Below, one piece after another: positions 24,450-32,159 of a DNA stretch of 64,000 nucleotides. Source of the DNA: Gaiellasilicea sp037721555 (lineage in GTDB: Bacteria > Actinomycetota > Thermoleophilia > Gaiellales > Gaiellaceae). The stretch covers positions 50,825 to 114,824 of the forward strand of contig JBBJOI010000009.1 of NCBI GenBank assembly GCA_037721555.1, read 5' to 3'. The position numbers were made by a program, and so were the translations under genes. The notes below the pieces were generated by a model. The model was given only the letters and a program-made list of their open reading frames with translations. It had not been told where the DNA came from and made no database searches. Every line of letters starts with the position of its first letter. Within the stretch, counting starts at the first letter, position 1.

Positions 24450-25777
24450 GCCGCGACCGCCGCGGGCTGCGCGCCGCGCAGGGTGGTGGAGGTTGCACCC
24501 TCGATGAGGACCTCGACGAGGTCCCCCGGCTGAGCGTTCCCGGCGAAGACGACCGTCGTGTTGCGGCGCGTGCGTCCGCGCAGGAGGCCGACGTCGGTAC
24601 GGCTCGAGCCCTCGACGAGCACCTGCTCGACCGAGCCGATCCGCTCGGCGTTCCGCTCGGCCGCGACACGCTGGACGACCTCGACGAGGCGCTCGATCCG
24701 GTCGCGCTTGACCTCGTCCGGCACCTGATCGTCCAAGTTCGCAGCCTCGGTGCCGCGCCGCGGTGAGTAGACGAACGTGAACGCGCTGTCGTAGCGCACC
24801 TCTTTCACGACGTCGAGCGTGGCGCGGAAGTCGTCCTCCGTCTCACCGGGGAAGCCGACGATCAGGTCGGTACCGAGGGCGAGGTCGGGGATCGCGTCGC
24901 GGAGGGTCGCGGCGAGGCGGAGGTACCGCTCACGGTCGTAGGTTCGTCGCATCGCCTTCAGGATCCTGGACGAGCCGGACTGCAAGGGGAGGTGGACGTG
25001 CTCGCAGACGGCCGTGCACTCCGCCATCGCCTCGATCACGGGTTGCCGGAAGTCCTTCGGGTGCGGGCTCGTGAAGCGGATGCGCTCGATCCCGGCGACG
25101 GTGTCGCAGGCACGGAGCAGCTCACCGAACTCGATGTCGAGCGCGGGTCGTAGGTCGCGACCCCAGGAGTTGACGTTCTGACCGAGCAGTGTGATCTCGC
25201 GCACGCCGTCCTGCGCGAGCTGCGTCACCTCGGCGAGGATGTCGCCCGGTCGGCGGCTCTGCTCGCGCCCCCGTACTGCCGGAACGATGCAGTACGCGCA
25301 CTTCGAGTTGCAGCCCATGGAGATCTGCACCCAGGCCTGGAACCGTCGCTCTCTGCGCATCGGCAGGTCGCCCGCAAAGTGCTCGTGCGTGCCGAACCGG
25401 CCGCGCTCGGCACTGCCAGCGACCTGGCCGCCAACGCCGAGCCAGTCGCCGAGATGCGGGATCGAGCCTGGCCCGAAGGCGACGTCGACCTCGGGATAGA
25501 GCTGGAACAGGCGCTCTCGCTGGGCCTCGGCGTAACAACCGCCGACAGCGATCACCTTCTCAGGGTCTCGGCGCTTGAGTGCCGTCGCCTGAGCGAGGTG
25601 CGCGGCGAACTTCGTGTCTGGCTTCTCCCGGATCGTGCAGGTATTGAAGACGAGCACATCCGCCTCCTCCTGTGAGGGCGCCTCGCCGATCCCCAGCGAC
25701 TCGAGCATTCCCTTGATCCGCTCCGAGTCATGGGCGTTCATCTGGCACCCGAAGGTGGTGACGTGGTAACGCTTCAT
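24446..25777 (-). CDS. miaB: tRNA-2-methylthio-N6-dimethylallyladenosine synthase
   Basis: Radical-SAM methylthiotransferase completing ms2i6A37 in tRNA. 443 residues: N-terminal UPF0004 domain with FGCQMNAHDSE and FNTCTIRE (cluster ligands), the radical-SAM CxxxCxxC in GCNSKCAYCIVP, and a C-terminal TRAM domain. First gene of miaB-SDR-phosphatase-miaA-dapF. Its ATG, and a TAGACT box nine bases before it, lie inside the attachment repeat of the integrated element; everything further upstream is now element DNA instead of the end of rny. The coding sequence itself is intact, so the element used this site without breaking the gene. Confidence 0.95.
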   Translation of the reverse strand: MKRYHVTTFGCQMNAHDSERIKGMLESLGIGEAPSQEEADVLVFNTCTIREKPDTKFAAHLAQATALKRRDPEKVIAVGGCYAEAQRERLFQLYPEVDVAFGPGSIPHLGDWLGVGGQVAGSAERGRFGTHEHFAGDLPMRRERRFQAWVQISMGCNSKCAYCIVPAVRGREQSRRPGDILAEVTQLAQDGVREITLLGQNVNSWGRDLRPALDIEFGELLRACDTVAGIERIRFTSPHPKDFRQPVIEAMAECTAVCEHVHLPLQSGSSRILKAMRRTYDRERYLRLAATLRDAIPDLALGTDLIVGFPGETEDDFRATLDVVKEVRYDSAFTFVYSPRRGTEAANLDDQVPDEVKRDRIERLVEVVQRVAAERNAERIGSVEQVLVEGSSRTDVGLLRGRTRRNTTVVFAGNAQPGDLVEVLIEGATSTTLRGAQPAAVAA

Positions 25778-25792
25778 CAGCGGGTCAGTCTA
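25768..25792. repeat. Left attachment site (att) of the integrated element, at the miaB start
   Basis: A 25-bp sequence (begins AACGCTTCATCAGCGG, ends GTCAGTCTA) identical to 38526-38550. After one mismatch the match continues through TGCTC and, after two more mismatches, GTCCGG. It contains the first codons of miaB (ATG at 25777-25775 on the minus strand) and the TAGACT box at 25792-25787. It marks the left end of the element. Confidence 0.9.
25787..25792 (-). promoter_or_regulatory. -10-like box (TAGACT) 9 bases before miaB, inside att
   Basis: TAGACT on the minus strand lies nine bases before the miaB ATG. It is duplicated in the right att copy, where it precedes only a five-codon stub (ATG-AAG-CGT-TCA-GGC-TAG from 38535 leftward). 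Confidence 0.45.
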
Positions 25793-25872
25793 ATGCTCCC
25801 GTCCGGGCGCAGACACGAAACGCCTGCAAATCAACGTCTGCGCCAGTCGCACACCTTGACCTTCCAGCGCGG

Positions 25873-25902
25873 GGGGCAACACACGGGGCAACAGGTTGCC
25901 CC
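25873..25902. repeat. Left-end GGGGCAAC sites (putative integrase arm-type sites)
   Basis: GGGGCAAC at 25873-25880 and 25885-25892 (12 bases apart) with an inverted copy at 25895-25902. They lie about 80 bp inside the left att site. Similar pairs occur at 31271-31289 and 38400-38418. Confidence 0.6.
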
Positions 25903-26028
25903 CAGGCTGCCTTCTGCAGGCGTATCCCTCGCTAGGTCGCTTCTTTCCTGGACGCATCCGGGACTTTTTTGCCGCCTGAGTGCTTGTGGGGGTTAGCGCG
26001 CGCCACGTCGGCTCCATGCTCAGTCCCT

Positions 26029-27477
26029 TCATGTCAACTTCGGAATCACCTTGAAGTCATCCTTGCGTAGCACCGCGTCGCGGAGTCCCAGAAGCGTCGC
26101 GTACGCCTCGATCAGCGCGACAATCGGGAATGTGGGCAAAAGCATCACGACCAGCTTGGGGTATGAGACGGTGCGCTCTGACACCGACCAGTTGATCTTC
26201 AACCCTTCCAGGTAGCCCCAGAGCGCGAAGGCGAAGTTCAACGCCCAGATCGGAAGCACCCACTCGACCATCGGCGAAGTGCTGGAGTGTCCCGTCAGCA
26301 GCGCGACCGCCCAGACCAGCGTCATCGTGTAGAAAATCCCAGCGACCCAGTTCGCCACCGCCCACATCAGCGGCCAGCGGTCACGAAGCGGAATCTGGCG
26401 ATCTAAGACAAGGGCGATCAAGCCTGCTGCCCATCGACGGCGCTGAGTGATCAGGTCGCCGACGCGCGCTGGTGACGCGCCATAGGTATACGAGCGCAAC
26501 ATCGTCGACCGGCCCGGGTACCGCCGGGAGAACAGCAGCGCGAAGTGCGCGTCCTCGACCTTAGTGCGCCCGAAGTCCCAGCCAATCTCGTCCTCGACTG
26601 ACGACCGGATCACCAAGTGCTCCCCGTGCAGGCCCATGAGCGGCCGACCGAGCACGCCCGTAAAGAGTCGGAAGCGCGTCATGTCATCGAACGGCCGGGC
26701 AGAGTCCGCCATTCGGCAGAAGAACGACGGCGAGAGCTGGTGCGGAAACGCGAGGATGCCCTGCGCGAGGTCGTACTTGTCGGCGTCACAGTTGATGAAC
26801 TCCGCGAGACTGGCGACGGTATCCACACCAACCGCCGTGTCGTCGTCGAGGTGGTAGACGAACACGTCGTCGCGGGCCTCGCCTTGCCCACGGCGTTCTT
26901 CGAGCGCGTACTGGTTAGCGCGCGCCTTGAACCGCGTGCCATTTGGAGTCGCGTAATCACGCGGGATCGCGAGAACCCGCACACACTCGTGGCGTCCGTA
27001 GCGGTACTCGATTGCGGAGCGCGCCTCAGCGCCTTCTTCGGTGACGATGTCCACGCGGAAGTGCGTCAGCGATTGCGGTGCGTACCGCAAGATCGAGTCG
27101 ACGACGCGACAGAGCGCAGGGAGCGTGTCCGTGCGCCCAATCGTCGGCAGAAAGAAGATCACCAGGTCGTCCGCCACCCCGCCGTACTGCGTGACCACCG
27201 GCTGCTTTTTGCGCCGGTCAAGACCCATCAAGCCGACAACGACGATCGGGAAGTAGATCGACCACATGACCGTCACGTAAGCGTTCAGCGGCTCATCGGC
27301 GGGGCTGTAGAGGTACAGCTGAACCCCCAGCACGACCGCGTAGATGAGCACGAGGTAGCGCAATCGCGGCCGGTACCCTGCGAACAGCTCGTTCGGACGC
27401 CGGAGCGCGGTGGGCAGCGCGCGCGTAGGGGTCAGGGTGCGTGGCGCGAGCGCGATCGTCCCGCCTCCCGCGTCCAC
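26029..27477 (-). CDS. Membrane family-2 glycosyltransferase, egghead/beta-mannosyltransferase-like
   Basis: Processive-type GT2 glycosyltransferase of 482 residues in the inner membrane. Two N-terminal membrane helices (~37-57 and ~62-82), then the GT-A domain: VFYHLDDDTAVGVDT carries the metal-binding DDD, GWDFGRTKVEDAHFAL holds the ED general-base motif, and RRRWAAGLI matches the (Q/R)xxRW acceptor motif. Three to four C-terminal helices follow. The HLDDDT/VEDAHF pattern resembles eukaryotic egghead beta-1,4-mannosyltransferase and its bacterial relatives. It is monocistronic near the left end of the element, a typical cargo position. A role in host surface glycan change (for example phage resistance) is possible but only inferred. 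GTG start. Confidence 0.82.
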   Translation of the reverse strand: MDAGGGTIALAPRTLTPTRALPTALRRPNELFAGYRPRLRYLVLIYAVVLGVQLYLYSPADEPLNAYVTVMWSIYFPIVVVGLMGLDRRKKQPVVTQYGGVADDLVIFFLPTIGRTDTLPALCRVVDSILRYAPQSLTHFRVDIVTEEGAEARSAIEYRYGRHECVRVLAIPRDYATPNGTRFKARANQYALEERRGQGEARDDVFVYHLDDDTAVGVDTVASLAEFINCDADKYDLAQGILAFPHQLSPSFFCRMADSARPFDDMTRFRLFTGVLGRPLMGLHGEHLVIRSSVEDEIGWDFGRTKVEDAHFALLFSRRYPGRSTMLRSYTYGASPARVGDLITQRRRWAAGLIALVLDRQIPLRDRWPLMWAVANWVAGIFYTMTLVWAVALLTGHSSTSPMVEWVLPIWALNFAFALWGYLEGLKINWSVSERTVSYPKLVVMLLPTFPIVALIEAYATLLGLRDAVLRKDDFKVIPKLT

Positions 27478-28038
27478 CGTCAGCGACGAACCGTGCTCCG
27501 CCTCGCGAGCGCGCGAGGCTAGCCAACGTGTTGAATCAACTATTGCTCAGCCCGTCCTTCCTCTGACGAGCGCCGCAGAGCGCAAGCCGAAACGTTCAAT
27601 CGCGCCTGATTCGGCGAATGCCCCCCAACGGTTCAATCGAACCCGTGGCTGAACGGATATTACCCGGCCTTCGTCCGGACTACAACGTGAAGCTCGGCTC
27701 CCCGCGGCCGTCGGTGGGTGCGGCTCCCCTCCCCGATGCTGTCGCGTCCGGGGCGTCGACCTCCGTGTCGGCCCAGGAGCCGATGAGCGCGGGGCGTTCT
27801 TTCAGCTTCTCGTCACACGCTGGGAGCGCCACTGCGTCGAGAACGCGGCCAGACCCAGAACGCAAGCCACGCCCACCTCTCGCCGCGCGAAAACGAAGTC
27901 CACGACGAAGCGAGTGCGAGTCCCTTCTTAGGGCTCCTCCGGTAGGCCTTGAGCGTGATCGCCACCGGTTAGGTCAACGGCGAGACTCCACAAGGAGCAG
28001 AGGACAGGCGTGCGAGATCCGGCGAGACCAGCTCGCCG
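27478..28038. promoter_or_regulatory. 561-bp region without a gene; operator-like dyads upstream of the glycosyltransferase
   Basis: I find no convincing coding sequence here; the open frames are out-of-phase and of low complexity. Near the glycosyltransferase start are an 11-bp palindrome GTTGAATCAAC (27530-27540), two copies of GTTCAATCG (27594-27602, 27631-27639), the second inside the dyad GGTTCAATCGAACC (27630-27643). These may be promoter or operator sites for the GT gene. Confidence 0.45.
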
Positions 28039-28488
28039 TTACGTCTGCGGTCGAGGCGTATCGGCACCTGCGAGGGCACCGTCGTGCGGCGCACCCCTAG
28101 CCCGACGCAGCCCGAGATCGCGCATGCCGCGGTGGGCGATAATCGCCGCGATCACCATCACGACGAGCGCGAGCAGGCCGTGCAGGCCGTGCAACCAGCC
28201 GTTCGTGCGCTCTTCGACCGGCGTCAGAAAGATCTGGACGGTTCCTAGCACGAAGAGGAAGAACGTGAACCCGATCCACCGCCACTGCCGCGGCCAAGCG
28301 CCGAAGGCGGTCAGGAACACGAGCAGCTCAGCGGCGTGGATGATCGCGAAGCCGGTGAAGCCATGGGCGTCGAGCGCAGCTTCCCCGGCCCCAGCGACGT
28401 ACGAGGTGATGAAGTACGCCTGCAGGAAGATGAGCACGACGATCAACGACGCCAGTACGAAGTTGATCCACACGAAGGTTCGTCTCAT
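28039..28488 (-). CDS. Four-helix membrane protein (DUF6220-like)
   Basis: A 149-residue protein with four hydrophobic segments: ~8-28 (FVLASLIVVLIFLQAYFI), ~46-64, ~72-90 and ~105-122 with conserved-looking His residues (HGFTGFAIIHAAE, WLHGLHGLLAL). The helix and histidine pattern resembles DUF6220 proteins, of unknown role and possibly haem-binding by analogy with small four-helix membrane proteins. The C-terminal ~25 residues are basic and disordered. ATG start. It lies in the cargo part of the element, 57 bases from the next gene, so it may be transcribed from upstream genes. Confidence 0.62.
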   Translation of the reverse strand: MRRTFVWINFVLASLIVVLIFLQAYFITSYVAGAGEAALDAHGFTGFAIIHAAELLVFLTAFGAWPRQWRWIGFTFFLFVLGTVQIFLTPVEERTNGWLHGLHGLLALVVMVIAAIIAHRGMRDLGLRRARGAPHDGALAGADTPRPQT

Positions 28489-28544
28489 AGAGCGACACTA
28501 CGCTGCTCGGCGGCTAGCGTGCAACGGTGCTGACACGGGGAGAC

Positions 28545-28976
28545 TTACCCGCCCGCGGTCTGCTCCTTGTGAAGCTCGATGATCGCGCGGAAGAGGGCGA
28601 CGTCCTGCGGCCACTTCGCCGGGTCGGCCATCGCCCAGTGCATCGTCACGTCGAGCACACAGAAGGCGGCCTCCAGCACCAGCCCCTCCACCGGAATCGG
28701 CTCCTCGCTGCGCCCGACAAGCACGTCCTCGATCGCGTCGGCCAACGCAAGTGCTCCCTCGACGCCCTCGGTGCCCAGCTGGCCTGCCGCCTTGCGCCTC
28801 AGGTTCTCGGCGAGCACCGTGGCACTCCGCTCCGGGATCGCGAACGTCTCCCCGCCCACGCCGAAGAGCACCTCGAGCCCGTGCAGCTCCGGGTCGTAGA
28901 CCTCGGTCTCATCCCAGGAGCCGATGTCGCTCGGGTACCAGAGGATGACCTGTGGCGCGCCCTCCTGGTCGCTCAC
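28545..28976 (-). CDS. Hypothetical protein
   Basis: A 143-residue soluble, acidic protein that I do not recognise. The N-terminus reads VILWYPSDIGSWDETEVYDP, the middle is a helical, Glu-rich segment (VLAENLRRKAAGQ, ALADAIEDVLVG) and the end is VALFRAIIELHKEQ. No signal peptide or membrane segment. The GTG start lies four bases after the stop of the upstream secreted protein, so it belongs to the run of small genes behind the integrase. Confidence 0.6.
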   Translation of the reverse strand: MSDQEGAPQVILWYPSDIGSWDETEVYDPELHGLEVLFGVGGETFAIPERSATVLAENLRRKAAGQLGTEGVEGALALADAIEDVLVGRSEEPIPVEGLVLEAAFCVLDVTMHWAMADPAKWPQDVALFRAIIELHKEQTAGG

Positions 28977-28980
28977 GGCA

Positions 28981-29340
28981 TCAGCTACCGGTCACGAAAG
29001 CGACGACGCGTTGAAGGCGGAACGGTTTCCGAAGGTCGGAGTCGTGGATGCACTTGATGCTTCCCGATTCGGTGCCCGTGTCGCGGTAGCGGCAGTAGTA
29101 CAACGCTGTCACGAGGCATGAGCCGGTTCGGAGTTGAGCGCACTGCTCCGCCCACTGTCTCGCAACCTGTCGGGCTCGAATGCAGGACACGCGCTGCGCC
29201 CTGATCGAGTAGAGAAAGCGCGCCTCGATGCTTCCGCACGTCGCCATGCTCGTTGTCGGTTCTGCATCGGCCGGGCTGAGCGCGACTGAGGCGCCCACAA
29301 AGACGGCGAGTAGCACGAAGGAGCGCCTCAGCGACCTCAT
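28981..29340 (-). CDS. Small secreted Cys-containing protein, unknown function
   Basis: A 119-residue protein with a clear signal peptide (MRSLRRSFVLLAVFVGASVA, cleavage after the PADA region) followed by a mature domain containing six cysteines (ATCGSIEAR, RVSCIRARQ, EQCAQ, GSCLVTALYYCRYRD, IKCIHDS), which suggests disulfides. The ATG at 29340 is chosen because it starts the signal peptide and overlaps the stop of the upstream gene (ATGA); longer readings run antisense to nothing known. Not recognised as a named family. Confidence 0.65.
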   Translation of the reverse strand: MRSLRRSFVLLAVFVGASVALSPADAEPTTSMATCGSIEARFLYSIRAQRVSCIRARQVARQWAEQCAQLRTGSCLVTALYYCRYRDTGTESGSIKCIHDSDLRKPFRLQRVVAFVTGS

Positions 29341-29540
29341 AGCTCCGGCGGACGCTCCTCGCCGAAGGCCCTCAGCGGGTTCCTGACACCGTGGACGACG
29401 ATCCCGTGCCGGAGGCCGCCGAAGAGCACGAACGCCGCCCACCAGCCGAAGACGAACGCGACGAACGCGTAGCCCCAGGTCGAGGCCAGCCACACGACGA
29501 GCGTGGCCGCCAGCAGCACCCAGCCGCTACGGATCAGCAT
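29337..29540 (-). CDS. Small membrane protein, unknown function
   Basis: A 67-residue protein with two hydrophobic stretches (~3-20 GWVLLAATLVVWLAS and ~24-44 YAFVAFVFGWWAAFVLFGG) and a short basic/acidic tail. It overlaps the next gene by ATGA and the previous one by 14 bases, which supports expression as part of the same unit. No family recognised. Confidence 0.55.
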   Translation of the reverse strand: MLIRSGWVLLAATLVVWLASTWGYAFVAFVFGWWAAFVLFGGLRHGIVVHGVRNPLRAFGEERPPEL

Positions 29541-29742
29541 CTTCCGGCTCCTTCCCTACCTCGTCTTGGATTAGGCCGGGCTGACGCCCGGCTGCGAGCT
29601 CGGCGTCGATCCAGCGCCGCGTCTCCGCGAGTCCCCTGGCCCTTGCCTCGTCCCGCTCTTCCTGCTCGGCCGGCGGCTCCTCAGTGCTGCGCTCGCTTGG
29701 CTCCTTCGACTCGCCGTTCCGCTCGGGGACCTCTTTGTTCAC
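29527..29742 (-). CDS. Small acidic protein, unknown function
   Basis: A 71-residue, highly charged protein (NKEVPERNGESKEPSERSTE, then a helix around ARARGLAETRRWIDAELAAG). It is probably disordered in its N-terminal half. Supported by tight packing: seven bases after the previous stop and a 14-base overlap with the next gene. Function unknown. Confidence 0.45.
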   Translation of the reverse strand: MNKEVPERNGESKEPSERSTEEPPAEQEERDEARARGLAETRRWIDAELAAGRQPGLIQDEVGKEPEDADP

Positions 29743-29749
29743 TGGCTCG

Positions 29750-29935
29750 TCACTGCTCCTCCCGCAGACGGAAGCGCGGCCAGTAGTCGATCTCGCGCCC
29801 CTCCTCGTCCTGGAGGATGTGGCCGCAATGGGGCGGGATCTCGTCGACGACGAAGACGTCCTCGTCCTTCGGCCGCTCCTCGTTCGGCTCTTTCTCGCTC
29901 ACGAGCTCGACTCTAGCCCCGCTTCCCGCTGTCAC
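29750..29935 (-). CDS. Small acidic protein coupled to the integrase gene
   Basis: A 61-residue acidic protein (EKEPNEERPKDEDVFVVDEI, then PPHCGHILQDEEGREIDYWP). Its GTG at 29935 overlaps the integrase stop (GTGA), which suggests coupled translation; a second GTG at 29902 is possible. No family recognised. Confidence 0.5.
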   Translation of the reverse strand: MTAGSGARVELVSEKEPNEERPKDEDVFVVDEIPPHCGHILQDEEGREIDYWPRFRLREEQ

Positions 29936-31128
29936 GCTGCGCGCCTGATCTGCTCGACCGGGGCGAGCGCGCCGAAGGGCACCTCCGGCAAGTCCTCCGG
30001 CAGCAGGTGAACGTAGACCCGGAGCGTGAAGCCGCTGTCGGCGTGGCCGAGGAACCGCGACACCTGCTTCGCGTTCCAGCCGCCCACGAACAGGCGCGAG
30101 GCGCAGGTGTGGCGGAAGGTGTGGAAGCCGGGCCAGCGGCCGATGCCCGCCCTCTCCGCTGTCGGCTTCAACACGCGCCCCATCAGGTTGCTGGGGTCGA
30201 TCCTGCCGCCGCGCTCGGCCGCGAAGATCAGCTCGTCCTCATTCGCCTGGCGGGCGTCGCGCTGCGCGACGAGGGCGGACGTCATCTGCACGCTGAGCCG
30301 GACGCTGCGTGTCTTGCCGCCCTTCGGCCTCGCGATCTTCCCACGGTAGATCCGCCGCCGGACGTGGAGGGTGCGCGTCTCAGGGTCGAGGTCGCGGAAG
30401 CGGAGCTCGGTCGCCTCGCCGACGCGCAGCCCAGCCTCGCCGAGGAACTGGAAGAAGACGCGCCATTCGGACGGGCACTCCTTGAGGAACGCTGCGAGCT
30501 CCGCGTCCGAGAGCCGCTTCACCTCCCCCTCCTGCTCGTCGCCGACGGGCGAGGGGGCAGGCGTCGCGACGCGTACCCCAGCCGCCGGGTTGTGCCGGAT
30601 CAAGCCCTCGGCGTGCGCGTCGGCGAGGCAACAGCGGAGCGGTGCCAACGCGAGACGGACTGTGTTCGCCGAGACGCCACGGCGTGCGATGCGCGCGGCC
30701 AGCTCCTTGATGTGGCGCGGCTCGATCTGCGCGAGCGGCACGCCGCCGAGGAAGGGGATCGCGTCCCGCTCCAGGCACTTGCGGTAGTCGGCGAGGGTCT
30801 GCTCGTTGATCCCGCGTCGCGTGCGCCCGCTGTAGCTGGCTGCCCACCTGCGGGCGTAGCCGGCGAACAGCTCACGTGAGGTCTCGCGGTACTCACCGCG
30901 CGCCACGTCGGCCGTAACGGTGGCCTTGATCGCCCGGGCCTCGGCGAGCGTCTTCGCTGACCGCTTCACCTGCCGCCCGTTCCCCGCGCGGAGGATCACG
31001 CAGTAGGTGTTGCCGCGCCGGAAGATGCCGGGCGTCTTCGTTCGTTCGAGCTTGCGTCCCTTCGCGACGGTCGCGGGGACGACGGGCTTATCCTCAGTGC
31101 GCTGCAAGGGTTCCTCCCTTGTGGCCAT
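29932..31128 (-). CDS. Tyrosine-type site-specific integrase
   Basis: Phage-type tyrosine recombinase, 398 residues from the ATG at 31128 (a GTG at 31146 adds six). N-terminal arm-binding segment (GIFRRGNTYCVILRAGNGRQ), core-binding SAM-like domain (~80-190, RHIKELAARIARRGVSANTV), and the catalytic domain with GLRVGEATELRF (Arg I), the beta-hairpin Lys region RPKGGKTRSVRL, FHTFRHTCASRLF (HxxR), FLGHADSGFT and the nucleophile Tyr in RVYVHLLP. All catalytic residues are present, so it should be active. It is the obvious enzyme for recombination at the 25-bp att repeats. It lies 4.1 kb from the left end, not at the edge, with cargo between. Confidence 0.95.
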   Translation of the reverse strand: MATREEPLQRTEDKPVVPATVAKGRKLERTKTPGIFRRGNTYCVILRAGNGRQVKRSAKTLAEARAIKATVTADVARGEYRETSRELFAGYARRWAASYSGRTRRGINEQTLADYRKCLERDAIPFLGGVPLAQIEPRHIKELAARIARRGVSANTVRLALAPLRCCLADAHAEGLIRHNPAAGVRVATPAPSPVGDEQEGEVKRLSDAELAAFLKECPSEWRVFFQFLGEAGLRVGEATELRFRDLDPETRTLHVRRRIYRGKIARPKGGKTRSVRLSVQMTSALVAQRDARQANEDELIFAAERGGRIDPSNLMGRVLKPTAERAGIGRWPGFHTFRHTCASRLFVGGWNAKQVSRFLGHADSGFTLRVYVHLLPEDLPEVPFGALAPVEQIRRAA

Positions 31129-31270
31129 GCCCCCGGCCGTTTGCACCGGTGCGGGGGCGTTTATCTGCTGTCGCCCTCATCATACCGCCGGCGCGAGCGC
31201 CGATGACCTGCGGATTGGGACTTCGACGGCCGTCGCGCGAGGCCAGTGCGGGTGCGGGCTAGCGGCGAAG

Positions 31271-31289
31271 GGGGCAACGCCGGGGCAAC
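31271..31289. repeat. GGGGCAAC pair upstream of the integrase gene
   Basis: GGGGCAAC at 31271-31278 and 31282-31289, 11 bp apart, in the 184-bp gap between the excisionase-type gene and the integrase. It may be an extra integrase binding site for autoregulation. Confidence 0.45.
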
Positions 31290-31312
31290 GCGTCCGGGGG
31301 GTGCGGCGACGG

Positions 31313-31576
31313 CTATTCACCGTTCACATGCCGTTCGAGTTCGGCCCGTGAGAGCAACGTTCTCCTCCCCTCCTTGTGGCGGGTGAGGCGGCGCTGTGAG
31401 AGGAGGTCGTCGATGCGCTGCCGGGAGCAGCGAAGGTACTCCGCTGCCTCAGCGACGGTCGCATACGGGCTCGTCCCGTTCTCCACCTTCGGCTCCGCGC
31501 GGAGCTCGACGAGCACGCGCCGGGTGACCTCGGCGACGAGCTCGTCCAGCGCCTCCGGCGGGAGCTCGAGCTTCAC
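31313..31576 (-). CDS. Excisionase-type helix-turn-helix protein
   Basis: An 87-residue DNA-binding protein of the MerR-like excisionase type: YATVAEAAEYLRCSRQRIDD forms the HTH and LSQRRLTRHKEGRRTLLSRAELERHV the wing. The N-terminus is helical (LPPEALDELVAEVTRRVLVEL). GTG at 31576 overlaps the stop of the upstream gene (GTGA). It precedes the integrase, the usual xis-int arrangement; whether it acts as a directionality factor is inferred from this context. Confidence 0.75.
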   Translation of the reverse strand: MKLELPPEALDELVAEVTRRVLVELRAEPKVENGTSPYATVAEAAEYLRCSRQRIDDLLSQRRLTRHKEGRRTLLSRAELERHVNGE

Positions 31577-31755
31577 GGCGCCGTCTCCTTCGCCTGCCGT
31601 AGGAGCGCGAGCAGCCCGTGCAGGAGATCGGCCTGCCCGCTGCCGGCGAGCCAGTCGCCCAGGCGGCTCCAACTCGCGCCGGCGCCGTCCTCGACCTCGA
31701 CGCGCGGGGTCGCCTCGAGCGTGAGCACGATCGTGATCTTCGGGGCGTCGCTCAC
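31573..31755 (-). CDS. Small hypothetical protein
   Basis: A 60-residue protein starting at GTG 31755 (SDAPKITIVLTLEATPRVEV, then LGDWLAGSGQADLLHGLLAL). GTGA overlaps at both ends tie it to its neighbours and identify this short frame as the real one rather than a longer frame running antisense through the next gene. No family recognised. Confidence 0.55.
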   Translation of the reverse strand: MSDAPKITIVLTLEATPRVEVEDGAGASWSRLGDWLAGSGQADLLHGLLALLRQAKETAP

Positions 31756-32159
31756 GAGGCCGCCTCGGCGCCGGTGAGGGGGTCCACGGTCTTCGCTGCC
31801 GTCCGCAACACGTGCGGCCAGTCGGTGCAGCCGATCCACTGCTTGCCCATCAGGTGCGCCGTCCAGTGCAGCAGCTGCGCAGGGGTGCGGATCCGCTCGA
31901 TCCCGATCCAGTAATCGACCGCGCCGGTGTTCGGGTCGCAGCGACGGTGGAGAGCCTGCCAGCGGACGCGGGCCGGATAGGTGGCGTACTCGGAGAGGTT
32001 GAGCACCCGGAAGCCGTCGTCTGAGGGCGGGTGCGCTTCCTCCCAGGCTCGCTCGGCGCGCCGGTACTCGCCCAGGGCGGCGTAGCCGACCGTGAGATAG
32101 CCGGTGCCGTCGCGGACCGGCCGGGAGCAAACCTCGCACGTCCAAACGAGCGAGGTCAC
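31752..32159 (-). CDS. Hypothetical protein
   Basis: A 135-residue protein with an N-terminal CEVC pair and later Cys/His residues (LHRRCDPN, IGCTDWPHVL), which may bind zinc. It is rich in Trp (WTCEVC, RVRWQALHRR, LLHWTAHLMGKQWIG). GTG start overlaps the stop of the AAA ATPase fragment (GTGA). Not recognised; the co-operonic position between replication and excisionase genes suggests an element-specific role. Confidence 0.55.
   Translation of the reverse strand: MTSLVWTCEVCSRPVRDGTGYLTVGYAALGEYRRAERAWEEAHPPSDDGFRVLNLSEYATYPARVRWQALHRRCDPNTGAVDYWIGIERIRTPAQLLHWTAHLMGKQWIGCTDWPHVLRTAAKTVDPLTGAEAAS

Noticed and set aside
25768..25792. Integration into a tRNA gene
   Set aside because: The att core contains the miaB start region and shows no tRNA-like structure.
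27625..27645. A GGTTCAATC sequence resembling a tRNA T-arm near the left part of the element
   Set aside because: The flanking bases do not form a T stem, and no acceptor, D or anticodon arm is present.
27618..28100. A 160-codon plus-strand frame in the gap upstream of the glycosyltransferase
   Set aside because: Ser/Arg/Pro-rich with no domain, overlaps the DUF6220-like gene in antisense and has no start signal.
31573..32145. A 190-codon frame on the minus strand covering the 135-residue gene at 31752-32159
   Set aside because: Its upstream part is a shadow of the other gene. Only the last 60 codons, starting at the GTG at 31755 with a GTGA overlap, look real.
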